Source: Diploptera punctata (Eukaryota > Arthropoda > Insecta > Blattodea > Blaberidae). From it: DNA of 64,000 nt. This document shows positions 31,176 to 42,523 of the stretch, one piece after another. The translations under genes and the position numbers were made by a program. Location: positions 186,001 to 250,000 of the forward strand of contig JASPKZ010004574.1 of the NCBI GenBank assembly GCA_030220185.1, given 5' to 3'. Under the pieces are notes generated by a model that saw nothing but the letters and a program-made list of their open reading frames with translations, did no database searches and was not told the origin of the DNA. How positions within the stretch are numbered: the stretch's first letter is position 1; each line of letters starts with the position of its first letter.

Positions 31176-32763
31176 ATATAAGATATATTTTAAATAATAT
31201 ATTTTTTGTTTTATTTTCCCTAAAACTTCCCCACATTCTTTTCTAATAACCATTTTGTTTTCCAAATTTAGCCCCTCAATTACTCGTATAATTTCAATCT
31301 CTGCTACGTAATCCTCCAAATTGTTAGAACAGTAACACTTTTTTTAATCCTTTATTGAAAGTGAAATTTCTTTCTTACTGAAGTTTTCAGATGATAAATT
31401 GATAAGATCTCTCAATTTCCAGAATTTGTGTTTTTATTATTATGTGGATTTTTAATTAAATTATTTATTTTTTTATTTTGGTTTTAAGGGTAGCCATCGA
31501 TGAATTTTGAAACTCCGAAGCTAATAGAGATATTTCTTTCAAATGTTTACCACAGATGTCTACCTGTATGAATAACATTTATGACAAATTTCAAGTGCTT
31601 TGTTATTTTAGTTTACAAGTTACATTATTTTTTCTCTTTTTTATTTTAATTAATTATAAAAGTTCCTTGCAGTACAATTTTCAATATTTTGATCCAATAT
31701 TTTGTCAGGATATTTGTTATAATTATTGTTTCTAAATTTGCATTGGATTTTTCTGTACTGTTAATACTTTTGACAAAAAAAAATGTTTTTTAACTGATTT
31801 TTCATGTTGGCAGAAATCGAGATAAATATGACAATATAAAAAATCATAACTCATAAGCATTTTGAATATGATTAAAATCCAATGCACTTTTGGTTCTTTG
31901 TATTCTTACAGATAAGTGCTGAAAATTTCAGTTGAATAAGGCAAAAATTGCAGTGCAAGGATCTTTTTTTAATGGGCATGCACTTGTAAAATAGACTTTG
32001 AGGAAAAAAGGCTACAAAATTTTTCATGCTTTAATAAAACACAATTCCAATTTCTGTGTTGAAACAAATATTTATTTTGGATATTTGTGCCAAATGTATG
32101 GTAGAGACTCTCATTACCATTTTGGACTTTTCCTTTTGTGCCTCTCTCCAATAATACATCTGATGCCAATTTTTTTATATATTGGCAACATTTTTGCCAC
32201 TAGTTCTTGGGCAGTTTAAAAATGGCTATCAGGGCTTTAATAATGGCGAAATAGCAATAAGTTATATACGAGGCGCTTAGAATAGCAAGGATGTATCAAC
32301 TAAAATCACATTTTTTTTTATTATTGCAATATAAACTATGAACCTGCTTCTTTCATCCCAGTGAATAAGAACTGCTGATACGCCTTGGAAGAGAATGAAA
32401 TATCCATTGCAATAACACGTGGTGTTAGACCTGACGTATCGTAGAGCAATAACAGATGAGTTTGAGAATAGCAATGGTGTATGCGACCGGCCTAGCTGCC
32501 CACACGCTTATCTCATCCAGAGTATTTATATTACCCTTATATTCCTCGAGTTTGTTTAGGTCCGGATGTATCTTAAGTGCTTATTGTTGTCTTATTATTT
32601 CTTCGAGGGTGATGTGCAGATGGATAGGTTTTTCATTCAGTTCTTTTGCTGTACACGCTAGGTATTACATACATTCTCAGTGTCTTGTAAACTTCTAGGT
32701 AGTCTTGATTTAGTGACTAAGGTTTTAGTGTAATTATTGGGTGTTCAGAAGGGCATTATTACT
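31176..32763. other. AT-rich unassigned stretch
   Basis: No exon and no recognised gene to about 32220. From 32270 (ATACGAGGCGCTTAGAATAG, repeated loosely at 32450) the sequence becomes GC-richer and, once LINE-A is removed, runs into the transposon gene at 33522; it may be its 5' part. I could not find a matching inverted end. Confidence 0.4.
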
Positions 32764-33477
32764 TACTTACTTACTTACTTACTCACTGGCACTATCGAAC
32801 CCGTAGGTTCATGGCCGCACGGACATAAGCTCTCCATACATCCCTATCCTGAGCTAATGCTTTCCAATCATTCCCTGAATAATCTACTTCCCTCAAATCA
32901 TAGTTAATGTTATTCTCCCACCTCATTCTTGGTCTACCAACTGGGCGTTTTCCTTCTGGCTTTCTTACAAGAACCTTCCATGCAAGTCTCCCATTCCCCA
33001 TACGTGCAACATGGCCTGCCCATCGCAGTCTACGAGACTTAACTGTTCTTATTATATCTGGCTTCCTATAAAGACCATGTAGTTCACTGTTATGAAGTCT
33101 TCTCCATTCACCTGTCTGTTCATCTCTCTTTGGTCCAAAAATTTTCCTTGTCTGTTCATCTCTCTTTGGTCCAAAAATTTTCCTAAGTACTTTATTCTCA
33201 AATACTTGTAATCTTCTTTCCTCTCTTAAAGTAAGAGTCCATGTTTCGCACCCATATAATATAACTGATAGAATAATAGTTTTATATATTTTCAGTTTAA
33301 CGTTTTTTGAAAGGAGTTTGGACATCAAGAGTTTCTGCAATGCATAATAGCATGCATTTCCAGAATTGAGCCTATGTTTAATTTCTTTGTGCATCACATT
33401 CCTACTTGTGATTATTGTTCCTAGGTATTTGAATTCAGCCACTTCCTCAAAATTTCCCTCATTTGTCATTAGCTGTC
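32764..33477 (-). mobile_element. LINE-A, best preserved copy
   Basis: Target duplication CATTATTA (32756-32763 and 33478-33485). The 3' end is at 32764 with (TTAC)n. The minus strand is open for 225 codons: EFKYLGTIITSRNVMHKEI, LYGCETWTLTLREERRLQVF, SRRLRWAGHVARMGNGRLAW, MRWENNINYDLREVDYSGND, MNLRVR stop. An internal tandem duplication repeats RKIFGPKRDEQT twice. This is the C-terminal part only. Confidence 0.88.
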
Positions 33478-33521
33478 CATTATTAGTGTAAATAATTATT
33501 TTATTATTTCTTCACAAAATA

Positions 33522-35340
33522 ATGAGTGACACAGGCAGTGAGTTAAGTTCTGAACACATCAGTTGTTCCAGGAAGTGTTCTGTTGAAAAAGGTAAATGGA
33601 AAATAAATGTGTCTAAGAAGAAGAGAAATATGGGACAAGAATATTTAAATGTGAAAACAAAAAAGATTGTAAAAGCAAAAGAGGTGGGGGCACCTTGTCA
33701 TTGTGGTTGTTTTGAGAAAGGTGGTAAGGATAAGATAGATGAAATATTAAGGAATTTTGGAAAATTGGGGACTATGAACTACAGAACAGTTATTTGAATA
33801 TATTAATGAAAAGTGTAGATGTGAAGAAATCACGCGTAAAAGATAGGCCCTCTCGCAGACTGTGCACAGTAGAATACAGTGTAATTCATGGATGTGTTAA
33901 TTAAAAAGTTTGTGCTGTTGCTTTCCAGAACATTCATGGATTAAGTGAAAAAAGATTGCATATAGTCCGCGATAAGGTTTAGAGGAACTGGGACCATGGA
34001 CAGTGACCAACGTGGTCAACAGGATAAAACTAGAAAAATACCTGATTCGGACAGAACAAAGGTAATGGAACACATCAATAACTTCCCTGCAATGTCAAGT
34101 CATTATAGTAGAGCTAAAAGCCCACACAGAAAATACTTGCCTACCGACTTAAATGTTTCTAAAATGTATGAACTATACTGTGACTGGCTCATTGTACACT
34201 GATGCTCTCCCTGTCTCTGAATCATTTTACCAGCACATTTTAAATTCTCAATTTAATCTTGGTTTTGCTCCACCCATGTCTCATACTTGCAATTTTTGTG
34301 ATAGGACAAAACAGGAATTATAAACTCTCAGTGAAGATACAGACGTGGAACAAATTAATAGATTAAAAGCTGAAAAGGTGTTGCACAAATGCAGAGCTAA
34401 GATGGCAAGACATTGCTAAAAGAGATGACAGAAAATCAAGATTTAACAGTTGCTACCATTTCTATAGACATGCAGCTGGCATTTCCCACTCCTAAAATAC
34501 ATATGGGTATACAGTACTATAAATGGAAATTATGGACTTATAATTTTGGAATTCACACAATCTTAAAACCGGAAATGCTTCTATATTCATTTGGGATGAG
34601 AGCACTGGAAAACAAGGGTCTCCTGAAATTTCAAGTTGCCTCATGCATTACATAGAAAATAAAATAGCACCAGAAGTGAAGACGTATATTTTTAGTGATA
34701 ACTGCAGTGGACAGAACAAAAATTTAAACATAGTATTAACGTGCCTCAAATATATTATCCATGCAGACTGTTTTATGAAAATTGAACACACATTCATGGT
34801 GCCAGGACACTCATACTTACCCTGTTACCGTGATTTTGGCAATATAGAGAAACATCTTCGTAGAAGAGAAGTGTTCGCCGTACAATATGGGCAACATATT
34901 AAGTATGCAGGAGAAAGAACCCTTTCAATGTAGTGTCATTGAAGAGAGAAAATTTTAAAGATGTTCAAATTCTCCAGGATCACATGACAAAGTGGCAAGT
35001 TCTGGGCACCAAGTTTTCGGAAGGCAGAGTGTTCGTTTTTTCCAATGATGACAAAATGGAATTTGGAATCAAACCTGCCTACAATACAGAAGAACCTTAC
35101 AATATAAATCTGCAAAAAAGTACGTGGAAAAATATACGATCAGAATCATTTCAATCTTCCATCAATCATCTTATCCGAAAAATACACAAAACCACTAGTT
35201 ATTTCCTCAGAAAAGCTGGCAGATATTCGAGCGCTTCTTTCCTACATTCTAGCAACTCACCATGGGTACTTCAACAGCATATTTTCTGCCCAAGAAACTT
35301 TGAATCACATATCCCAGGAAGAAGAGGACGAAGTGGATGA
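33522..35340 (+). pseudogene. DDE-like transposon gene, broken
   Basis: Plus-strand fragments in several frames: MSDTGSELSSEHISCSRKCS with CHCGCF, then MEHINNFPAMSSHYSRAKSP and RKYLPTDLNVSKMYELYCDW, SHTCNFCDRTKQEL, TVATISIDMQLAFPTPKIHM, ENKIAPEVKTYIFSDNCSGQ with NKN, and MVPGHSYLPCYRDFGNIEKH. The acidic residues in IDMQ, SDNC-GQNKN and the late FGNIEKH are spaced like a DDE/RNase H fold and match the type now annotated as DUF7869 in arthropod repeat proteins (my inference). At least four breaks. The N-terminal cysteines may bind zinc. Confidence 0.55.
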
Positions 35341-35344
35341 GGAC

Positions 35345-36290
35345 CTATTAAATTATTAACCCAGCTTCAACAACAGTATTTTTACAAGTTCTTGAGCCTG
35401 CATCCATGTATTGGCCTTGGTGAGTTTGAAATGATTTTTAATTCTTTGTTTTTATAATCAATGTGTTCATCTTTTATTTACAATCTTACAATTTATAAAG
35501 CATGAGGCGCGATATTCACTCAGCCTCCTCCCTAAATGAGCAGCCCAATCATTAATAGTCGGGTGAGGGAAAATAAAGTTATAAATAATTAATTAAATAA
35601 TTGAATAAATCATTACTTATATTTTAAACAAATCAGAAAAATACATAGAATATAATTATAAAATTATTTTTTGTGAATTGAATGATTCCTTGAAATGAAT
35701 ATGAAATAGGAACGATCAGTTATGAGTGATATAGGGAAAAGACTGATTGATGTCTGTATCGCACCCTATTGTATGTTGATGGGCTCGAGACATTCGTTCA
35801 ACAAGATAAAGATCAAAAGAATTATTTCCAGCACAGAGGATTAGATGCAGTTATTCAGCCGGTTAGAACTGACAATGCCTAAGCCTTGTACACGAGACAG
35901 CTAAATTCAATAGGAAAAATATATTGCTGGAAATTTTAGAAACCGAGTAACCAGGCATTTTGACAGAGGATGATTCAAATTAATTAAAGGCGAACAAAGC
36001 CACCAGAACATTCTAGAAAATACTGGAAGATTTTTACAAAATTAGTTGGGATTACCAGGCTGCTTGTGTAAACTTATATCCCAATTTTAGCCAACCTCAA
36101 AAGTAGGAGTGTCCTCAAACATTTGGTGACGTCACAACGAACCAAAGGATCCACAACCCTACCACCTAAAATTATAGACAAATGCACCAATTGGTTTAAT
36201 GTATTTTTATCTTAAGGTGGGCATTATCATATGGTCGCAAATTATATTGAGTGGGAGTAAGTGTTAACCATATAACGAAAATTACAAACT
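35345..36290. other. Unassigned, possibly LTR-element 5' flank
   Basis: Mixed AT-rich and GC-richer sequence without open frames. GAGGCGCGATATTCACTCAG near 35507 and the region 35700-36200 could be U3 of an LTR element whose primer site is at 36882. Confidence 0.35.
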
Positions 36291-36297
36291 AAAACTC

Positions 36298-36457
36298 ACT
36301 TCTAACTCCTCTTCTCGTTGTGCCACTGGCACAAGTAAAACTCACTTCTAACTTCTCTTCTCGTGGTGCCCCTGGCACGGGTAAAACTTCTCTTCTCGTG
36401 GTGCCACTGGCACGAGTAAAACTTCTTCTCTTCTCGTGGTGCTACTGGCATGAGTAG
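36298..36457 (+). repeat. Tandem hairpin repeats
   Basis: Four imperfect units of 38-50 bp built on ACTTCTCTTCTCGTGGTGCC and ACTGGCACGAGTAAAA. Each contains the inverted repeat CTCGTG...CACGAG with an inner GTGCC/GGCAC, so each unit can form a stem-loop. Confidence 0.85.
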
Positions 36458-36880
36458 TTCACTTAACATATTCATCATGCTAATGCGGGCACATATCCTC
36501 GTAGTCTATCGACCATCGAAAGTATACACTTAAAGAAAATAGGCACGGTGTAATTAAGAATTCAACAGTTAAATTAAGCCTACTCAACATAAAGTGGAAC
36601 CATATGAGACACGCCGATCGTACATACTTTAATTTTTTTATCGTGTGTTCAACAAAAAAAAAATAAAGTTATTATTGCATCTACAACTTGTCGTCTTTTC
36701 TCAACGAGATAAAACCGTGTCCGCACAATCCTTGTGTATCCTGGGACCAAGAGCATCTCATCCTACCGCAACCCATTGAGCTACCCGAAGTCCTCGACTA
36801 AAAGAGGAATCCTTTCGAAATTCTAGTGCCCTGCATCCCATGTACCCCATATAGCCTTAAAGCCATTAATTTTGTTCCAA

Positions 36881-36898
36881 ACGGCGCCTAACATGGGG
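36881..36898 (+). other. Primer-binding-site-like sequence of an LTR element
   Basis: CGGCGCCTAACATGGGGC resembles the tRNA-Lys type primer site (GGCGCC followed by AACNTGGGGC) found just after the 5' LTR in Gypsy-like elements. I could not locate the LTR ends. Confidence 0.45.
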
Positions 36899-37294
36899 CG
36901 CGTATAAAGTCGAAAAGTGAGAGGGAATAACCTCAGAGAAACTTGGAACCGACTGAAAAAGTCCCACGAACGCAAGAAATCCATGGACGGAGAAAAAGAT
37001 GACCAGGAGAGAACAACGCCGAAGCAGGAGGTGAGCAACTAAGAAACAACACCCCAGCAGAATGACAACATAGCAAATAAAAAGGTCTGTAAAATTATTT
37101 CTTTATATTCAGGACAGTGCTACGAAATAAACCATCAAAATGAACACATTTAAAATTTCAAACATTCAAAATCGATTAAAATTATGTTCATGCGGAGTGT
37201 AAATTAAAATAAAGTGTAACTTTTAAGGGTTGTTATTTGCTATAAAAATAAAACGAGATTGACAGTAGATTTAATTAACAATTCATATAATAAA

Positions 37295-37879
37295 ATGGCG
37301 GAAAGTAATAAAAATAATGTAGGCTCAAACCTAAGCATAGCAGATTTAAATGCAATCATGAACGCGTTACAGGCAATGAATACAAGGGTCGAGTTCAAGA
37401 TCGAACAGGAAAGCAAAAGGATATGTGATGCTTTGTACGAGTCAGCAAATAAAGTAAGGGAGGCATTAAAAGAAGAATTCAGTACAGTAGCAGGTAGCTT
37501 GAGGGATGAAGTAAAATGTAACAGGGAAACGATTATAGTAACAGAATCAATCAGTGTCAACTCCGGGAATACAAATAATACTTGTAAAACTGATAGAATT
37601 GAGGGAACGCGAGAAATAAATCAGGAATTTAATGAAAGAGAAACAGTGATAGAATTAGACAAAAATCTAGTAGAAATAATTAGCGACCAGGAAGAAGTGT
37701 CAGTAGATAAGCAAATAAAATCTGAAGACATTTTTGAAAGCGTAGAATTGACAAGTATGCATGAGTCTATTTGTAAACATTCGAAACATGACACATCTGA
37801 ACAGAAATATCTCTTTCTAACAAGTAGGGTGAATAAACCAATTAAGAAAAAGCAAAGGAACCCAGGTAGATATTTATAA
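37295..37879 (+). pseudogene. Gag-like ORF of an LTR-type element
   Basis: Open from MAESNKNNVGSNLSIADLNA for 194 codons, rich in charged residues; LNAIMNALQAMNTRVEFKIE to EEFSTVAGSLRDEV looks like a coiled coil. The end is lysine-rich (PIKKKQRNPGRYL). After it, 37887-38231 gives another open piece (EQRTEIFANQIFANKSASNE). No protease or polymerase follows. Assignment to gag rests on position after a primer site and composition only; an unrelated host-derived sequence is possible. Confidence 0.4.
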
Positions 37880-38239
37880 GAGGTACATGAGGTACCTAGA
37901 ATTTGTAAAGGAACCTGAATCAGATGTCTCTTGTTTCCACCTATACAGTTTTGAACAAAGGACCGAAATATTCGCAAACCAAATATTCGCAAATAAGTCG
38001 GCCAGTAACGAGTCAGTTGGGCAAAATATTACGTGTCAAATAAGTACGTTAATAAGTAAAGCCACAAGACACAATGTCGATCGCGATCAAGTAAGAAATA
38101 CCGCAAAGCTACTGCGAAATTATCGTGCAGAAATTCATGATAGGAGTGAAAATAATTTATGTAACTTTGACAAAAGGCTAGCAGTCATGAAAGACACAGC
38201 ATTAAAATCACATGTAATATTAGCTCAATAAATGGACAC

Positions 38240-38567
38240 AAGTATGCAGGGACCAGTATGGAATCAAACCCAGGACTAGTTGAATAAAAATATATAGTTC
38301 TAAGTGTATTTTTAATGACATAAGACTCTTAAAGGATTATCCAAATAGGAAAGTAGAAAGAAAAATAATCATCTAAATAATTGAATATATTACTTAAGTA
38401 CATTGATGAAATAATTTTTTTTATAGTTATAAAAAAATATGAGAAAGCCGATATCGGCTATGTTAAAGATAAGTATAACGTAAAGCGAGGTAAGGGGCAG
38501 ATCTATATGATTAATTAAAGTAAGGATTCGATTAACCCAAATTCCTCAACAGAAAGACAATGAATAA
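38240..38567. other. Unassigned intronic sequence
   Basis: AT-rich, no feature recognised between the gag-like remnant and the PLE-2 3' end. Confidence 0.4.
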
Positions 38568-38802
38568 TTAATAAGTATGTGAACGAACTATTAATTCAGA
38601 TGTGTTCACGTAGACTTTCACGGCCGGAGTTGCTATGTGATCTTGAAGAAGATTTTCAGGCTGTAGGCCGTGGTCGTGAGGCTTGTAGTTCCCCGACGTT
38701 TCGCCAGAGACTGAGTCTGGCATCCTCAAGGGTTGTCTTGAGACTGGCAATTCTGTCCGCTGTCTGATCTTATTTATACGTTCACCGCGATGTGTTCGTA
38801 AG

Positions 38803-38972
38803 TTGTATCTGCCTTCTGATTGGTCAGCATTAGGGACTTCCATTGCTCCAATGAGATTGCTGTTTGATGGTCTAGTCGACTGTACGTTATATCTGTCTTC
38901 TGATTGGTCAGCGGTAGGGACTTCCATTGTTCCACTGAGATTGCTGTTTGATAGTCTAGTCGACTGTGCTTG
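38803..38972 (-). repeat. ~80-bp tandem duplication in PLE-2 3' region
   Basis: Two adjacent copies of CTTCTGATTGGTCAGC...GGGACTTCCATTG...GAGATTGCTGTTTGATGG (written on the plus strand), differing at a few sites. Confidence 0.85.
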
Positions 38973-39025
38973 TAGAGGTTTACATTTGCGTTTTTTTAGA
39001 ACCGGTATCCATACTTTGTTGACTT

Positions 39026-40415
39026 TTAATGATTCTTCTTTTCTGTTGAAACTGTTTTTATGTTTGAATATTTCGATGGCTTCTCGTTGTAGACGGGTAA
39101 AATAGTGTGTGCAGTGCAGTTAGATAATATGTCTGTATTCTGGTATTGTACCCTGTGGCCATCCAGTAAAGAGTGTTCTGCTACTGCCGACTTATCCATT
39201 TGTTTAAGACGACTGTATCTTTCATGCTCCTTAAGTCTGGTTGCGATGGTGCGTTTAGTGGTGCCTATATACACTTTTCCACAACTGCATGGAATCCTGT
39301 ATATGCCTGCTGTCTGATGAGGATGGAGTTGATCCTTTATAGGTCTGAGAAGGTTCTTGATTTTCTTGGTAGGCCTGTATACTGTCTTTATGTCTTCTTT
39401 CTTTAGAAGTTTTCCAATGCGGTCCGTTACATTCTTGATGAATGGTAAAAATGCCCTGGTTGAAGTTTTTTCCTCTGATTCCTTGCTGCTGTTGCTGTTG
39501 TATCGTCTGGGATGATGGCTCGGTTGATTTCTTTCCTGGTGTATCCATTGGCTGTGAATACCGTCTGGAGGTGTTGAAGTTCCGTTTTTAATAAATCCGG
39601 ATGACAAAGTTTTTTGGCTCGATCTGTCAATGATTTGATGATTCCAAATTTTTTGTTTCGGGTGATGATTCGAGGTTTTATGAAGATACCTGTCCGTGTG
39701 GGTAGGTTTTCTGTAGATAGTGTGGTAAATGTTGCTGTCTTCTTCCCTTTTGATCAGGATGTCTAGGAATGCTATGGTGTTATCTGTTTCTTTTTCCAAT
39801 GGTGAATTGTATACTGAGGTTTTTGTTGTTGATGTGTGTCAGAAATTAGTCTAATTTCTCTTCCCCGTGGTTCCAGATTACAAAGGTGTCGTCTACATAG
39901 CGAAGCCATATCTTGGGTTTGATAGGTGTCGTATCTAAGCATGTTTGCTCAAAGTTTTCCATGAAGAAATTGGCAACTACTGGGCTCAAGGGACTGCCCA
40001 TAGCTACTCCATCTATTTGCTCGTAGAAGTCGTTGTTGAATAGAAAATAGCTGGTGGTTAAGCAGTTTTCGAAAAGTTTTGTGATGTCTTGAGGAAACTT
40101 GGCAGCAATGAGGTGAATAGTCTCATTTATTGGAACTTTGGTGAATAGTGAGATCACGTCGAAACTCACCATTATATCTTCCAGTTGTAATGTTATCTCT
40201 TTTAGTTTTTCTAAGAAGTGCATTGAGTCCTTGACATAAGTGTCACTGTTGTTAGTATGTGGTTTCAATAAAGTAGAGAGATATCTAGCCAGGCTGTAAG
40301 TAGGTGATCCTATTTGGCTGACGATCGGTCTTAAAAGTGCATATACCTTATGAATTTTAGGCAATCCGTATAGTCTTGGTGGCTGGGCTTCGTTCTTCTG
40401 AAGTTCTTTCTTCAC
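39026..40415 (-). pseudogene. PLE-2 polyprotein: reverse transcriptase and GIY-YIG, broken
   Basis: RT part: RLYGLPKIHKVYALLRPIVS, IMVSFDVISLFTKVPI (motif A), QIDGVAMGSPLSPVVANFFM (motif B), IWLRYVDDTFVIW (motif C, RYVDD as usual for PLEs). A stop after GEEKLD and a frameshift precede DNTIAFLDILIKREED and YRKPTHTDRYLH. Two more frameshifts lie near 39630 and 39430. The endonuclease reads TAGIYRIPCSCGKVYIGTTK, RTIATRLKEHERYSRLKQMD, KSAVAEHSLLDGHRV with the CxC before KVYIG. It is dead, but all PLE hallmarks are visible. Confidence 0.92.
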
Positions 40416-40539
40416 GTCGTCGGGAAGCGAGGAGGCCTTTATTAATTTGTTAGTTTCTCGTAGTATCCGTTTAGTTGGGTCGTCTGACAGCTTACGGTAA
40501 CATCATGAAATTTCATTGTTTTCCAACAGATGACCCTTT

Positions 40540-40725
40540 TCCAAGGATGTAGATATACCAAACTGATCAAATTTTTGTGAGAATGGGTACATCTTACCTC
40601 AAATTAATGTTGAGTTCTGTTTTCGATATAATCCTCTATATCATCATCAGCTTGCCCAGAAATGATCCCATTCTCACAAAAACTTGATTAAAAGAACCTC
40701 AAAATATTACTTCCTAAAATAAACG
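40540..40725 (+). mobile_element. PLE hairpin, TTGAGG subfamily
   Basis: CAAATTTTTGTGAGAATGGG left, inverse CCCATTCTCACAAAAACTTG right, arm with CATCTTACCTCAAATTAATG, tail AACCTCAAAATATTACTTCC. It follows PLE-2 directly. Confidence 0.72.
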
Positions 40726-40839
40726 ATACTAAACTCAATCAAAATTCTCCAGTAGGATACTGGAGGCTTGTCACAAGCTAAAAGACTCAACTTATGTGCA
40801 TTACTTATTGAAGACCTGGTTACAAATGTTAAAACTTAC

Positions 40840-41045
40840 CTCCACTTTGTTAGAAATTCATCAGGTTGAGGAAGTGTGATTTCAAATGTTGTGTCCGTTA
40901 AAGAATCCGGTTCAACAGAGAGATGTGAACCAATGTCTGGATCTGACAGAGAAGAAATCCATTTAAGTTGACTGCTCTCTCCCTTTGCTACAGTGACACC
41001 ATAAATACTCATCTCGTACTCTGATGCAGGGTACAGGTCATTCAC
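40840..41045 (-). CDS. RPTP exon: end of FN3-3 and start of membrane-proximal domain
   Basis: This 206-nt exon is 68 codons plus 2 nt (AG). The acceptor is ATTGCAG and the donor is the strong consensus AG|GTAAGT. It first completes FN3-3 (VNDLYPASEYEMSIYGVTVA...LKWISS) and then opens the membrane-proximal domain (SVEPDSLTDTTFEITLPQP...FLTKW). The intron that follows (40839-25847, 15.0 kb) is the largest in the window and holds the second PLE family, LTR-like debris, a DDE-like transposon relic and a hAT element. Its free AG joins T of the next exon to make serine. Confidence 0.88.
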
Positions 41046-41069
41046 CTGCAATCATATTCATTATGTAAA

Positions 41070-41560
41070 TACATCAGGAAGTAACGTTAATAAATAAGGT
41101 CAGTATGTTGTCATTTAATATTTAAAGGAAGTAACACTATGAGGTTTATTTTAATTAATATGAGTTGACTCACCTCATTTATAGTTTAATTGCATACTGC
41201 AGTTTCCACACTCTTGTATCATTATCAATGCTTCCTAACTGTTGAATTTGTGGTTGGCAATCTTGTAGCTTGATTTCTGCTCCCTCTGTTGGCTGACCAA
41301 TGAACTTTCAAATCAATTTTTCTTTTCTATTCCCCCGGGAATTTCAAAATTCATTGTTTTCTCTTTATTCTTGTGGATGTAAATTTTTCCCAAAATGTGA
41401 GTTCACATTTCACGTCGTGAAAACAGCTGACAATGGAGAAGATGTTTATCCGATACTGCGGTGCTATGTTTAAAAAAACATAGATGTATGAGGTAAGAAG
41501 AATTCATGATTCATTTGGTTTTTATTACAGACTTATCTATTTCCCCAATTTGAACATTTC
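41070..41560. mobile_element. Foldback PLE with C-terminal block on minus arm
   Basis: GGAAGTAACACTATGAGG at 41128, arm GACTCACCTCATTTATAG, then minus-strand C-terminal block (EIPGGIEKKN..., QPTEGAEIKLQDCQP) to about 41405. After a short centre the plus strand has AAAACAGCTGACAATGG and ATAGATGTATGAGGTAAG. The left end starts about 25 nt upstream of the acceptor of the 40840-41045 exon. Confidence 0.7.
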
Positions 41561-41694
41561 TAAGGTGTTTGGTGGGTTGGGTTTCAGTTCAGGAACCCTT
41601 TATAATGGCCAAGAGGGATTTAATGGACTGAATAAACCTAGTTTAACATATTTATGCATGTATAGACCACGTGTGTATATTGGCCTCATCCAAG

Positions 41695-42435
41695 TTTTGC
41701 GATAATAAATTGGGGGAAAAAATATTTGTCTTATATTTTTGCTAAGAAGCAGAGCAAAGGACAGAAGTAGGCATACACCATTTTTAAATCTGGCAATTTG
41801 TAAATTTCAAAGCTTCTATTGATTGCTATGTAACAGTACATTCGGGCTGCGGCTCAGTCATTAATACAAGGGTAAAAAGGGACGGTCAGTTGTTAGGTAT
41901 GGTATTCATTGTCATTCCTGTTCACTGTGTGTAAACATGGGTTGGTGCAGAGCAAGTTATACCTCCAAATTCAAGCTACAAGTGATGCGCTATGCAGCAG
42001 AACACAGAAATAGGACAGCAGGAAGAAAGTTTGATGTGGATAAAAAAAAATTGCAATGGCAGGTCCAAACAAAACATGCAATTGTAAACACATCACAACA
42101 TCGATAATCTTTCTGTGGAAAGAACGCGAAATATCCTCAATTAGAAAGAGTTCTCCTGGATTACATAGAGAAAACCAGGGCAGACAGATTTTCAGTTCGA
42201 AGGCCTTAAGATAGCTGAGAATATGGAAATCCCATGCAATGAATTTAAGGAAAGTTACGGCTGGGCTTGGCGATTTTGGACATATCACGACCTTGTAATT
42301 CGGCGGTTTTGACAATAAAATTGTTCTAAAATGAAGCAAGTTTTCTAGATATTTCATGTGTAAGCTGCACCCTAATTTGAAACTTATATCTTAGGTAAAA
42401 AAGTGTGGCCTATACACGCGTATATGGTATATAAA
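41695..42435 (+). mobile_element. pogo-like DNA transposon fragment, copy B (collinear)
   Basis: The plus strand encodes a collinear N-terminus: MGWCRASYTSKFKLQVMRYA with EHRNRTAGRKFDVDKKKLQW, then VLLDYIEKTRADRFSV and, after a break, NEFKESYGWAWRFWTYHDLV. This matches the helix-turn-helix and CENP-B-type DNA-binding regions of pogo-like transposases. Ends with CTGCACCCTAATTTGAAAC and GTATAGGCCACAC in inverse, as in copy A. The DDE domain is missing. Confidence 0.75.
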
Positions 42436-42523
42436 ATTAGAATAGAGGACCACTGGCGAAACTAAGCCAAAAAATACACTGTATAAAACCACAGGTGGAT
42501 TTATATAAAAACAATAATAATTA

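Larger units (their letters stand above)
38568..40500 (-). mobile_element. PLE-2, second Penelope-like family, RT plus GIY-YIG
   Basis: Minus strand, 3' end at the left. From right to left: reverse transcriptase (40415-39846), thumb and linker, GIY-YIG (about 39270), a 3' region with an 80-bp tandem repeat and a CTTGAGGATGCCAG...CTGGCGAAACGTC hairpin (38730-38694). The first part of the RT is missing at the right. The GC content and codon use differ from the AT-rich PLE family. Confidence 0.9.

Noticed and set aside
37259..37879. Host gene on the plus strand
   Set aside because: No introns, no recognisable domain, location just after a primer-site-like sequence and decay downstream fit a gag-like remnant better. 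Evidence is weak either way.
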